Positions 1 to 6,692 of a stretch of DNA of 9,877 nt are shown one piece after another (the first letter of the stretch is position 1; each line of letters starts with the position of its first letter). The notes under the pieces were generated by a model. That model made no database searches and was not told the DNA's origin. It worked only from the letters and a program-made list of their open reading frames with translations. Made by a program: the position numbers and the translations under genes. This DNA is from an uncultured Corynebacterium sp. (lineage in GTDB: Bacteria; Actinomycetota; Actinomycetes; Mycobacteriales; Mycobacteriaceae), in contig NZ_CALLDG010000013.1 of assembly GCF_937999985.1 (NCBI RefSeq), positions 1 through 9,877 of the forward strand, given 5' to 3'.

Positions 1-215
1 AGGACGGTACCCGCATTTCGGATCCGGTGGAGCTGCGCGTGCAGTCCGTGCCGGGGCTGTCCTCCCGTGGAGTGACCATCATTGCCGGGCTGCTGCTGGG
101 CATCGGCGCGGCCGGCAAGATGCTGTGGGACCGCCGGAGTGGGCGCGCCTCTAAGCGCAAAACGGCCACTGCTCTTCGGCCTGCCCCGCGACCGCAGGAA
201 GGCGATCAAAACTAG
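1..215 (+). CDS. 3' end of a DUF6049-type membrane-anchored protein (partial)
   Basis: The frame is open from the left edge, so the gene starts outside the window; the GTG at 27 is probably an internal codon. The visible 70 or so residues end an extracytoplasmic domain (RISDPVELRVQS), followed by a hydrophobic helix of about 20 residues (GVTIIAGLLLGIGAAGKMLW), then a basic tail with RR and KRK that should face the cytoplasm. This is the usual end of the actinobacterial DUF6049 proteins (M. tuberculosis Rv3909 type) that sit directly upstream of mviN/murJ. The assignment rests mostly on position and on the C-terminal anchor. Only 32 bases separate its TAG from the murJ start, and no promoter or terminator is visible there, so the two genes are probably co-transcribed. 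The function of the family is not established. Confidence 0.65.
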   Translation, partial: DGTRISDPVELRVQSVPGLSSRGVTIIAGLLLGIGAAGKMLWDRRSGRASKRKTATALRPAPRPQEGDQN

Positions 216-247
216 ACACGCCCAGAGCTCCGTTAGGGAATGCACGG

Positions 248-3200
248 TTGTTGCATAAAGATGGAGTAGTGACTTCTGAGCAAGAGAGGGATGACCAACC
301 GGCTAGGCCCTCGGCCGGACAGCGCGGACGTTTCCGTGCGACCCAGCCGCCGGCGCTAGCGCCGAAGAAAGACCGCGCGAAGGCTGGAGCGCCGACGGGT
401 GGAGACGGGGCGTCACAAAGCCCTACAGAGGTAGCCCCGACCTCCTCGAGCGGCCAGGGCCAGAGCAACGGTAGCCAGAGCGGCCAAAGCAACAGTGCCC
501 ACAACGGCGACGGCACGACCGCGGCTCAGGGCGCGGCAGCCACGGCGGCAACCGCGGGCACCGCGACCGCAGCCAGTGCGAGCGCCCCCGCGACCGCAGC
601 CGACGAACCGACCGGCGGCAGAGACAACAGTGGCAGCAGTGGCAGTGCCGGCGCCGGCAACACAGACGGCCAGAGCCAAAAGCAGAGCGACGAGCAGATC
701 GTCCGCGACGGCGGCTCCATGGCTATCGCCACCCTGATCAGCCGCATCACGGGCTTCCTGCGCACGGTGTTCATCGCCTCCGCGCTGGGCGGTGCGGTGG
801 CCAGTGCCTTCAACACGGCCAACACGCTGCCGAACCTCGTGACCGAGCTGGTGCTCGGCGCCGTGCTGACCTCCCTGGTGGTGCCCGTGCTGGTGCGCGC
901 CGAGAAGGAGGACGCGGACCGCGGCGAGGCGTTCATACGAAGACTCTTGACGCTCACGTTCTCGCTGACCCTGGTGATCACCCTGGTCTCCGTGGCGTGC
1001 GCGCCGCTTCTGGTGCGCATGAGCCTGGATTCCGAAGGCCACGTGAACATCGGCATGTCCACGGCGTTCGCCTACCTGGTGCTGCCGCAGATCATGTTCT
1101 ACGCCATGTTTGCCGTGTTCATGGCGATTTTGAACACCAAGGGAGTATTCAAACCCGGCGCGTGGGCGCCCGTGGCCAACAACGTGGTCACGCTCGCTGT
1201 GCTGGGGCTGTACATGTTCCTGCCACGGGATACGAAGCTGCAGCCAACGGACAACGTGACCATTACCGACCCGCACGTGCTGCTGCTGGGTCTGGGCACT
1301 ACCGCGGGCGTGGTGATGCAGGCGCTGATCATGGTGCCCTTCCTGCGCAAGGCCGGCATTAACCTGCGCCCGCTGTGGGGCATCGACGAGCGACTGAAGT
1401 CCTTCGGCGGCATGGCCATCGCCATCGTGGTGTACGTGGCGATCTCCCAGGTCGGCTGGCTGCTGAACAACCGCATCGCCTCCGACACGTGGGAGGTCGC
1501 GCCGACGATCTACATGCAGGCGTGGCAGCTGCTGCAGATGCCCTATGGCGTGATCGGCGTGACGTTGCTGACGGCCGTTATGCCCCGCCTGTCCCGCAAC
1601 GCCGCGGAGGGTGACGACAAGGCCGTGGTACGCGACCTGACCGTCGCCTCGAAGCTGACGATGCTGGCGATGGTGCCGATCATCGTGTTCTTCACCTGCT
1701 TCGGCACTCTGATCTCCGCCGCGCTGTTCGCCTACAAGGAGTTCTCCCTGGAGGACGCGAACGTGCTGGGCTGGACCATCAGCTTCTCCGCGTTCACCTT
1801 GATCCCCTACGCCCTGGTGCTGCTGCACCTGCGCGTGTTCTACGCCCGCGAGGAGGTCTGGACCCCCACCTTCATCATCGCGGGCATTACCACGACGAAG
1901 CTGACCTTCGCCTACATCGCCCCGCAGATCGCCACCGAACCACGCCTGGTCGTGGTGCTGCTGGGTGCGGCCAATGGCCTGGGCTTTATGGCCGGCGCGA
2001 TCATCGGCGACCGCCTGCTGCGGCGCTCGCTGGGGGACCTGCAGTTCCGCAAGGTGACGAAGACCGTGCTGTGGGCGCTGGGTTCCTCGCTGATCGGTGC
2101 ATTGGTCGCCTGGCGCGTGGATGTGCTGCTGACGCACTTCGCCTTCCCGGCGCTCGCCAACCCCTGGTTCGTCATCCGCCTGCTCATCGCCGGCGTGCTG
2201 TTCCTGGGCGTTACCGGGCTGATCCTGGTGCGCGCCCCGCTGCCGGAGATCCAGACCCTGGTGGGTGCCCTGTCGCGCATCCCGGGTATGTCGCGGGTTC
2301 TTCCTTCTCGACGCCCACTTCCCAGCGACGAGCAACCCATCGAAGTGGACCAGCCCCGTCGCCTGTCGGCCCAGGAGCTGGCCGCCCGGGAGGCCATTGC
2401 TCTGGACCACATGATGGCCGGCGTGGCGCTGCCGCCACTGGCGGCGGGACGGGTGCGCGGTCCGCGCCTGGTGCCAGGCGCTCCGCTGCTGGAGGGTCGC
2501 TACCGCCTGCTTGCCGACCACGGCGGTTGGTCCGCCGCCCGCTTCTGGCAGGGCCGCGAGCTGGCCACTGGCGACATCGTGGCTTTGACCATCATGGATC
2601 CAGTTGCTTATGCCCGCTCGCAGGCCGACCCTGGGGTATCCGTGCCCGTCAACGGCGTGGAGGTGGCGCGTGCGAAGGACGAGATGCTGCGTCTCTCCGC
2701 GAAGCTGAAGCAATTCGACGTACCGGGTATGGCGCAGGTCAACCGCGTGATCGACTACGGCAACCTGGTGGTCATTGTGTCCCGTTGGGTACAGGGTTCC
2801 CCGCTGACCACCGTGGCGGAGAGCCAGCCGGAGCCGCTGGCGGCTGCCTTCGCCGTGTCTTCCCTGGCCGACGCTGCCGCGCAGGCCGAGGACAGCGGCA
2901 CTTCGCTGGGCTTGGATCACCGCGACCGCGTGCGCATCGGCACCGATGGCGCGGCCGTGCTGGCCTTCCCGGGTGTACTGCCGAACGATGACACGGCGCA
3001 GGATGCACACGGCGTGGCCGTGGCGCTGCGCCTGCTGCTGGAGCACGTTCCCTATGAGGAGGTGCCGGAGAACCTCACCCGTACCTACAAGAAGATCTAC
3101 GAGCTCGACGGCGAGAAAGTGGGTCCGGAGGACCTGCGCAAGGTAGCGAAGGATCTGCGAGAGCTGCAGGCTGGCGGGCTGGCCATCAAGGAGGATTCAA

Positions 3201-4189
3201 CTCCGGACCCGAGTGCGCAGTCCGGCTTCGGTGCCCGCAGCAACCGCCCAGTGGGCATGGCAGCCGCTGCCGCCATCGCGTTCGTCTCCGTGCTGGTTAT
3301 CGCCGCGCTGGTTGCAGCGGTGGTCAGTGTGGTCGGCGGCGACCGGAAGGATTCGCCGCTGTCCACCGACTCGTTGCGCCAGGGTGCGCAGGCAGTCCGT
3401 GGGGTGGACCCGGCGGAGGTTCCTCTGAGCCGTCCCCTCGAGTGGCTGCCCTCCGACGTGAACTGGCCGCTGGACCGCCCGGATCTGGCACGCCTGATCA
3501 CCGATGACGACCCGGAGACGTTCTGGCAGTCCAACCCTGCATCCGTGCAGCTGGGCGGTGAACCTGGCACCACGAAGCCCGGAATTGGTCTCTTGATGAC
3601 GCTGCCAGAGGGCACCGCCCTGTCACAGGTTCAGCTGCGCGGCTTGACCCGGGGAACCACCCTGGAGCTGCGCCTTGCACAGGCCGACACCGACGGTAAG
3701 CTGACCTCCCTGGATCAGACGACGCTGCTAAAGACCGTGCACGCGGACTCCACCGACGCGACCGTGGATCTGGCCGGCATGGGCGCGGATCACGCAGACA
3801 CCACCGGCGACTCCGGCTGGGGTGTCGGCCACGAGAGTTCCTCCGCTACGCCGGGTGAAGGCGCAGGCGAGGGCAGCGGCGGCAGCGGCGACAGCAAGAA
3901 CGAAGACGCCGCGGGAAGCCAAAAGGGCCGTGAGAAGGGTAGTGAGAAGGGCAAATACGATACCGATAAGGTCAGCGCCGCCAAGGGCAACCGCCTGCTG
4001 ATCTGGATCACCGGCCTGCCGCTGCCGAGGTCCGCCACGCTGGCAGAGGTTACCGCCGTCGGAAACTGGCTAGACCAGACCAGCGACGAAGATGCCGGCG
4101 ATGCTGGCGCCGGTGACGCTGGCGAAGCCAACACGGAAGAGGGCTCCCGCCCCGCACGCCCCGCACGCCCCGTACAGCCCGTCGGATAG
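248..4189 (+). CDS. murJ: Lipid II flippase MurJ (MviN) with pseudokinase and extracytoplasmic domains
   Basis: MurJ moves lipid-linked peptidoglycan precursor across the cytoplasmic membrane. Of 1313 residues, about 1-150 are an Ala/Gly/Ser/Thr/Gln/Asn-rich tail with no visible fold. The multi-helix flippase core runs from about 152 to 680 and begins with SMAIATLISRITGFLR at 157-172. A kinase-like domain covers about 748-985 (LEGRYRLL start). It looks dead: the VAIK lysine is Thr781 (VALT 778-781), and the DFG region reads LAFPG (905-909). One helix follows at about 1001-1032, then an external beta-rich domain with DDDPETFW (Trp1093). A Gly/Ser/Glu/Lys-rich stretch (about 1178-1245) splits that domain before NRLLIWITGLPLP. 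The C-terminus is acidic, then RPARPARP. Mycobacterial MviN has the same order, and its phosphorylated pseudokinase binds FhaA. TTG 248 is preferred because AGGGA (235-239) lies 8 bases upstream; GTG 269 is the alternative. Confidence 0.93.
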   Translation: MLHKDGVVTSEQERDDQPARPSAGQRGRFRATQPPALAPKKDRAKAGAPTGGDGASQSPTEVAPTSSSGQGQSNGSQSGQSNSAHNGDGTTAAQGAAATAATAGTATAASASAPATAADEPTGGRDNSGSSGSAGAGNTDGQSQKQSDEQIVRDGGSMAIATLISRITGFLRTVFIASALGGAVASAFNTANTLPNLVTELVLGAVLTSLVVPVLVRAEKEDADRGEAFIRRLLTLTFSLTLVITLVSVACAPLLVRMSLDSEGHVNIGMSTAFAYLVLPQIMFYAMFAVFMAILNTKGVFKPGAWAPVANNVVTLAVLGLYMFLPRDTKLQPTDNVTITDPHVLLLGLGTTAGVVMQALIMVPFLRKAGINLRPLWGIDERLKSFGGMAIAIVVYVAISQVGWLLNNRIASDTWEVAPTIYMQAWQLLQMPYGVIGVTLLTAVMPRLSRNAAEGDDKAVVRDLTVASKLTMLAMVPIIVFFTCFGTLISAALFAYKEFSLEDANVLGWTISFSAFTLIPYALVLLHLRVFYAREEVWTPTFIIAGITTTKLTFAYIAPQIATEPRLVVVLLGAANGLGFMAGAIIGDRLLRRSLGDLQFRKVTKTVLWALGSSLIGALVAWRVDVLLTHFAFPALANPWFVIRLLIAGVLFLGVTGLILVRAPLPEIQTLVGALSRIPGMSRVLPSRRPLPSDEQPIEVDQPRRLSAQELAAREAIALDHMMAGVALPPLAAGRVRGPRLVPGAPLLEGRYRLLADHGGWSAARFWQGRELATGDIVALTIMDPVAYARSQADPGVSVPVNGVEVARAKDEMLRLSAKLKQFDVPGMAQVNRVIDYGNLVVIVSRWVQGSPLTTVAESQPEPLAAAFAVSSLADAAAQAEDSGTSLGLDHRDRVRIGTDGAAVLAFPGVLPNDDTAQDAHGVAVALRLLLEHVPYEEVPENLTRTYKKIYELDGEKVGPEDLRKVAKDLRELQAGGLAIKEDSTPDPSAQSGFGARSNRPVGMAAAAAIAFVSVLVIAALVAAVVSVVGGDRKDSPLSTDSLRQGAQAVRGVDPAEVPLSRPLEWLPSDVNWPLDRPDLARLITDDDPETFWQSNPASVQLGGEPGTTKPGIGLLMTLPEGTALSQVQLRGLTRGTTLELRLAQADTDGKLTSLDQTTLLKTVHADSTDATVDLAGMGADHADTTGDSGWGVGHESSSATPGEGAGEGSGGSGDSKNEDAAGSQKGREKGSEKGKYDTDKVSAAKGNRLLIWITGLPLPRSATLAEVTAVGNWLDQTSDEDAGDAGAGDAGEANTEEGSRPARPARPVQPVG

Positions 4190-4234
4190 CCGATCGGACA
4201 GACGCTCGGAACGCCCGCGCCCCCATAGCGCATC

Positions 4235-4280
4235 ACGGCGCCTGGCTCAACTGTGAAGTTCACAATGAGGCAGGCGCCGT
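4235..4280. terminator. Long imperfect hairpin after murJ
   Basis: ACGGCGCCTG (4235-4244) and CAGGCGCCGT (4271-4280) are perfect 10-base complements. Inside them CTCA pairs with TGAG, and TGTGA pairs with TCACA around a three-base loop, so almost the whole 46 bases can fold into one stem with small bulges. It begins 45 bases after the murJ stop. No T-run follows on either strand, so a classic intrinsic terminator is not shown. U-less hairpin terminators are proposed for high-GC actinobacteria, and the near-symmetry would let it act in both directions. It could instead be an operator or a processing site. Confidence 0.45.
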
Positions 4281-4286
4281 TCCCAG

Positions 4287-4295
4287 TTATCCACA
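4287..4295 (+). promoter_or_regulatory. Perfect DnaA box
   Basis: TTATCCACA is an exact match to the bacterial DnaA box consensus TTATNCACA. It lies 6 bases after the hairpin at 4235-4280, in the murJ-sigM gap. The conserved gene block lies near oriC in relatives, so a real DnaA site is plausible. A nine-base match can also arise by chance, and there is no cluster of boxes or AT-rich unwinding region here, so this is not oriC itself. Confidence 0.45.
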
Positions 4296-4387
4296 GGCCA
4301 GGAACTTCAAACCCACAATCTGCCCGCCGAAGAATAAAGTGTGGAGCACGGGGGTCGCACGGCTCCCGTAGACACACTAGGGGGAAG

Positions 4388-5005
4388 ATGATGCTGGGGG
4401 CGTCACAAACAACAAAGAGCAATACACGGCCAGCGCAACAAACCGACCACGAGCTGCTGCGCGGCCACAACGAGGGGCAACCCGGCGCGTTCCGCGAGCT
4501 GATCGACCGCCACCAGCGCACGTTGTGGTGGGCGGTGCGGCGAGTGAACGTGCCCGAGGCTCACCAGATGGACGTTTACCAGGAAGGACTGCTGCGCGTG
4601 CACCGCTTCGCCGCGCGCTTCAACGGGGAACGCTCCGCCAGCGTGAGCACCTGGATGGCCACGATCATGCGCAACGCGGCACTGTCGTACATGCAGCGCT
4701 ACAGCCGCGAAGCACAGCCGGGGCGCGAGGATTTCAACGAGCGCACGCGGACGCTGCCCGCGCGGGGGATGCGAGAGGAGGCGACGGTCGCCCGGCTGGA
4801 TGTGCACCGCAGCCTGCGGCAACTCTCGCCCGAGATGCGAGACGTGATGGTGCTGACGGAGATTAGAGGGCTGAGCGAGGCCACAACCGCGGAGCAACTG
4901 GGGATTCCCGTGGGCACCGTGAAATCGCGGAAGAACCGAGCGAAGCGGATGATGTGCGAGCACCTCGGCGGGGCAGGGGAATACGGATTGGCCGTGGCCG
5001 GTTAG
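4388..5005 (+). CDS. sigM: ECF RNA polymerase sigma factor SigM
   Basis: A 205-residue ECF (group 4) sigma factor. Region 2 lies at about 35-104 (AFRELIDRHQRTLWW, then DVYQEGLLRVHRFAARF and STWMATIMRNAALSY). Region 4 lies at about 140-190 with a clear helix-turn-helix (LSEATTAEQLGIPVGTVKSR). The frame extends upstream to GTG 4253, but that part runs through the hairpin and DnaA box and has no sigma homology. AGGGGGA (4379-4385) sits just before the tandem ATGs at 4388 and 4391, and the spacing fits 4391 slightly better. In C. glutamicum and M. tuberculosis SigM-type factors act in disulfide and oxidative stress and sit beside the thioredoxin genes, as here. No anti-sigma gene (M. tuberculosis rsmA) lies between sigM and trxB, which are only 38 bases apart. 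Confidence 0.9.
   Translation: MMLGASQTTKSNTRPAQQTDHELLRGHNEGQPGAFRELIDRHQRTLWWAVRRVNVPEAHQMDVYQEGLLRVHRFAARFNGERSASVSTWMATIMRNAALSYMQRYSREAQPGREDFNERTRTLPARGMREEATVARLDVHRSLRQLSPEMRDVMVLTEIRGLSEATTAEQLGIPVGTVKSRKNRAKRMMCEHLGGAGEYGLAVAG
4977..5005 (+). promoter_or_regulatory. Candidate ECF (SigM-type) promoter for trxB
   Basis: GGGAAT (4977-4982), a 17-base spacer and GGTTAG (5000-5005) form an ECF-like -35/-10 pair inside the last codons of sigM. From memory, the reported C. glutamicum SigM pattern is GGGAAT, 16-18 bases, YGTTGR. The -35 matches exactly; the -10 keeps GTT but differs at two positions. Transcription would start near 5012, about 32 bases before the trxB ATG. The link to SigM is inferred from the motif and gene order. 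Confidence 0.45.
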
Positions 5006-5043
5006 ACTGGGGTGAACAACATCTTCGACCTCAAAGGATAGAT

Positions 5044-6075
5044 ATGAACCAGCCATTCCTGCAGGCCAGCGGTATTCTCAGCAATGATTCGAAGGCCGCG
5101 GACGCGGATAACGCCAGCGCCACCAGTGCAGACGGCGCTGCGAACGTGGAGGCAGGCAAGGTTCACGACGTCATCATCATCGGTTCCGGTCCGGCCGGCT
5201 ATACCGCCGCCGTGTACGCAGCGCGCGCCGAGCTGAACCCGGTGGTTTTCGAGGGCGTAGAGTACGGCGGCCTGCTGATGCAGACCACCGAGGTGGAGAA
5301 CTTCCCGGGATTCCAGAAGGGAATCATGGGGCCCGACCTGATGGAAGAGATGCGCGCCCAGGCCGAGCGTTTCGGCGCTGACCTGCGCCAAGAGGACGTG
5401 GAGAAGGTCGACCTGACCGGCGAGATCAAGAAGGTGTGGGCCTATGGCGAGGAGTACCAGGCCCGTACGGTAATCCTGGCTACCGGTGCTGCCCCGCGCT
5501 ACCTGCACGTTCCCGGCGAGCAAGAGATGCTGGGCCGCGGCGTATCCGCCTGTGCGACGTGCGATGGCTTCTTCTTCAAGGACAAGCAGATCGCCGTGGT
5601 GGGCGGTGGCGATTCCGCCATGGAGGAGGCCGACTTCCTGACGAAGTTCGGCGAGAACGTCACGATCATTCACCGTCGTGACGAGTTCCGCGCTTCCAAG
5701 ATCATGGAGGAGCGCGCCCGCAACAACCCGAAGATCAAGTTCCTGACCAACGCGAAGGTCGTGGAGGTCAAGGGCGACAAGTCCGTGGAGACGCTGGTGG
5801 TGGAGGATACCCAGACCGGCGAGCAGAAGGACGTTGCGATGGATGCCATGTTCGTCGCCATCGGCCACGACCCGCGCACTACGGTCTTCGAGGGCCAGGT
5901 GGAGCTGCAGGAGAACGGGTACGTGAAGGTCGAGGAGCCCTCCACCCGCACAAGCCTGTCGGGCGTATTCGCAGCCGGCGACCTGGTGGATTCCCACTAC
6001 CAGCAGGCCATCACCGCCGCTGGCTCCGGCTGCCGCGCCGCCCTGGACGCCGAGGCTTACCTCGCCACCCTGTAG
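5044..6075 (+). CDS. trxB: Thioredoxin reductase (NADPH)
   Basis: A 343-residue FAD-dependent low-molecular-weight thioredoxin reductase, which passes electrons from NADPH to thioredoxin in the cytoplasm. Visible motifs: FAD-binding GSGPAG (47-52), redox-active CATCD (Cys170, Cys173), NADPH-binding GGGDSA (187-192), the NADPH-phosphate motif HRRDEFR (210-216), and the second FAD motif AAGD (310-313) followed by HYQQAITAAGSG. All key residues are present. AAAGGA at 5033-5038, five bases before ATG 5044, supports the start. This adds about 39 Ala/Asp/Ser-rich residues before the conserved VHDVIIIG, an extension most TrxB proteins lack. Its probable partner thioredoxin gene follows after 123 bases. 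Expression is probably coupled to SigM through read-through or the promoter at 4977-5005. Confidence 0.96.
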   Translation: MNQPFLQASGILSNDSKAADADNASATSADGAANVEAGKVHDVIIIGSGPAGYTAAVYAARAELNPVVFEGVEYGGLLMQTTEVENFPGFQKGIMGPDLMEEMRAQAERFGADLRQEDVEKVDLTGEIKKVWAYGEEYQARTVILATGAAPRYLHVPGEQEMLGRGVSACATCDGFFFKDKQIAVVGGGDSAMEEADFLTKFGENVTIIHRRDEFRASKIMEERARNNPKIKFLTNAKVVEVKGDKSVETLVVEDTQTGEQKDVAMDAMFVAIGHDPRTTVFEGQVELQENGYVKVEEPSTRTSLSGVFAAGDLVDSHYQQAITAAGSGCRAALDAEAYLATL

Positions 6076-6198
6076 CGGATCAGACACGTTCGGTCACCGT
6101 TAGGTAACTATGGCCGGTCGGGCATAGGATATTTACACGTTGAAGGGTAACCTCCAACCTAAAGAAAAGAGCCCCTAACCAGGAGGTTTGTCGCCACT

Positions 6199-6522
6199 AT
6201 GTCCGACATCGTGAACGTCACCCAGTCCAGCTTCAAGTCCGAGGTCGTCGAGGCTACCCAGCCTGTTCTTGTCGACTTCTGGGCCGAATGGTGCCGCCCT
6301 TGTTTAGCTATGACGCCCATTCTCGACGAGCTGGCGGCGGAGTTCGATGGCAAGGCGAAGATTGCCAAGGTGAACGTCGATGAGGAGCGCATGCTGGGCG
6401 CTATGTTCCAGGTCATGTCCATTCCCGCCCTTATGATTTTCAAGGACGGGGAGAAGGTCGCGGAATTCACCGGCGCTCAGGATCGGGACACGCTGCGATC
6501 TGCGATTGAAGCACAGCTTTAG
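6199..6522 (+). CDS. trxA: Thioredoxin with unusual CRPC active site
   Basis: A 107-residue single-domain thioredoxin, normal length for the family, with no signal peptide, so cytoplasmic. The active site reads WAEWCRPCLAM: Cys32-Arg33-Pro34-Cys35, then Leu36, where typical thioredoxins have WCGPCK. Both cysteines are kept. The cis-proline loop is MSIPALMIF (Pro76; Ala77 replaces the usual Thr), and FKDGEKV is typical. It should be reduced by the adjacent TrxB, but Arg33 and Leu36 could change redox potential or client choice. A strong AGGAGG lies at 6181-6186, 12 bases before the ATG, longer than usual, and no better in-frame start exists. The 123-base gap before it may hold its own promoter: TAGGAT at 6125-6130 is a possible -10, and CGTTGA at 6138-6143 resembles an ECF -10 without a well-placed -35. 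M. tuberculosis calls the equivalent gene trxC. Confidence 0.93.
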   Translation: MSDIVNVTQSSFKSEVVEATQPVLVDFWAEWCRPCLAMTPILDELAAEFDGKAKIAKVNVDEERMLGAMFQVMSIPALMIFKDGEKVAEFTGAQDRDTLRSAIEAQL

Positions 6523-6580
6523 AAAACAGCTGATAAAACACGCCTGAGCTGCAAGTAAAGCGGATCGGCGGATTTGTCCC

Positions 6581-6586
6581 TAGAAT
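6581..6586 (+). promoter_or_regulatory. Candidate -10 box for the cwlM leader
   Basis: TAGAAT fits the actinobacterial TANNNT -10 pattern. An ATG begins at 6594, seven bases after the box, where transcription would be expected to start. That spacing is typical of leaderless transcripts. No convincing -35 is visible 16-18 bases upstream, which is common in this group. This would give cwlM a promoter separate from trxA. Confidence 0.45.
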
Positions 6587-6593
6587 TGCACCT

Positions 6594-6692
6594 ATGACTC
6601 GCCACTGTCGGCGAAAGATCTTAAATGTGATTTGTCTCACAGTGGATACAGTGGCTTTAGTGCCGCGAAATTTTGAAGAATTGGAGTGTTGA
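6594..6692 (+). CDS. Short ORF (32 aa) overlapping the cwlM start, possibly leaderless
   Basis: ATG at 6594 opens 32 codons ending in TGA at 6690-6692. The peptide starts MTRHCRRKIL, contains three cysteines (5, 14 and 32) and ends FEELEC. No family is recognisable. Three things support it: the ATG sits seven bases after a TAGAAT box, as in leaderless mRNAs; the frame fills almost the whole trxA-cwlM gap; and its stop overlaps the cwlM start region (TTG 6689 shares bases with the TGA, and GTG 6686 lies just upstream), an arrangement suited to translational coupling. Against it, 32 open codons can occur by chance. It may be a regulatory leader peptide rather than a functional protein. Confidence 0.4.
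   Translation: MTRHCRRKILNVICLTVDTVALVPRNFEELEC
6626..6641 (+). promoter_or_regulatory. CRP/GlxR-type operator before cwlM
   Basis: TGTGATTTGTCTCACA has perfect TGTGA and TCACA arms separated by six bases, the layout recognised by the CRP family. In Corynebacterium the family member GlxR binds TGTGA-N6-TCACA and controls many genes, including cell-wall hydrolase genes such as rpf2. The site ends 44 bases before the cwlM start and lies about 33-48 bases downstream of the start predicted from TAGAAT 6581, a position better suited to repression or roadblock than activation. Confidence 0.55.

Noticed and set aside
413..3046. Open frame of 877 codons antisense to murJ
   Set aside because: Its His/Gln/Arg/Gly-rich product has no recognisable domain, and codon bias in a high-GC gene commonly keeps this antisense frame open. 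MurJ explains the region fully.
4252..4264. TGTGAAGTTCACA as a CRP/GlxR site
   Set aside because: The arms are right but the spacer is three bases instead of six. It is better explained as the tip of the hairpin at 4235-4280.
4253..4387. Upstream extension of sigM to GTG 4253
   Set aside because: It crosses the hairpin and DnaA box, adds a basic stretch unlike sigma factors and lacks a ribosome binding site. The ATGs at 4388 and 4391 have one.
3790..4521. Minus-strand open frame across the murJ end, the gap and the sigM start
   Set aside because: The product is low-complexity where it mirrors murJ and has no domain. It would also run through the hairpin and DnaA box.
5002..6087. Open frame of 361 codons antisense to trxB
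   Set aside because: It mirrors the codon pattern of trxB and has no family features; it is a high-GC shadow.
6120..6143. GGGCAT and CGTTGA before trxA as a SigM promoter
   Set aside because: The spacer is only 12 bases, too short for an ECF promoter, and no better -35 is seen 16-18 bases upstream of CGTTGA.
6526..6554. Terminator after trxA from the CAGCT and AGCTG arms
   Set aside because: A five-base stem with a large loop and no T-run is too weak to call.
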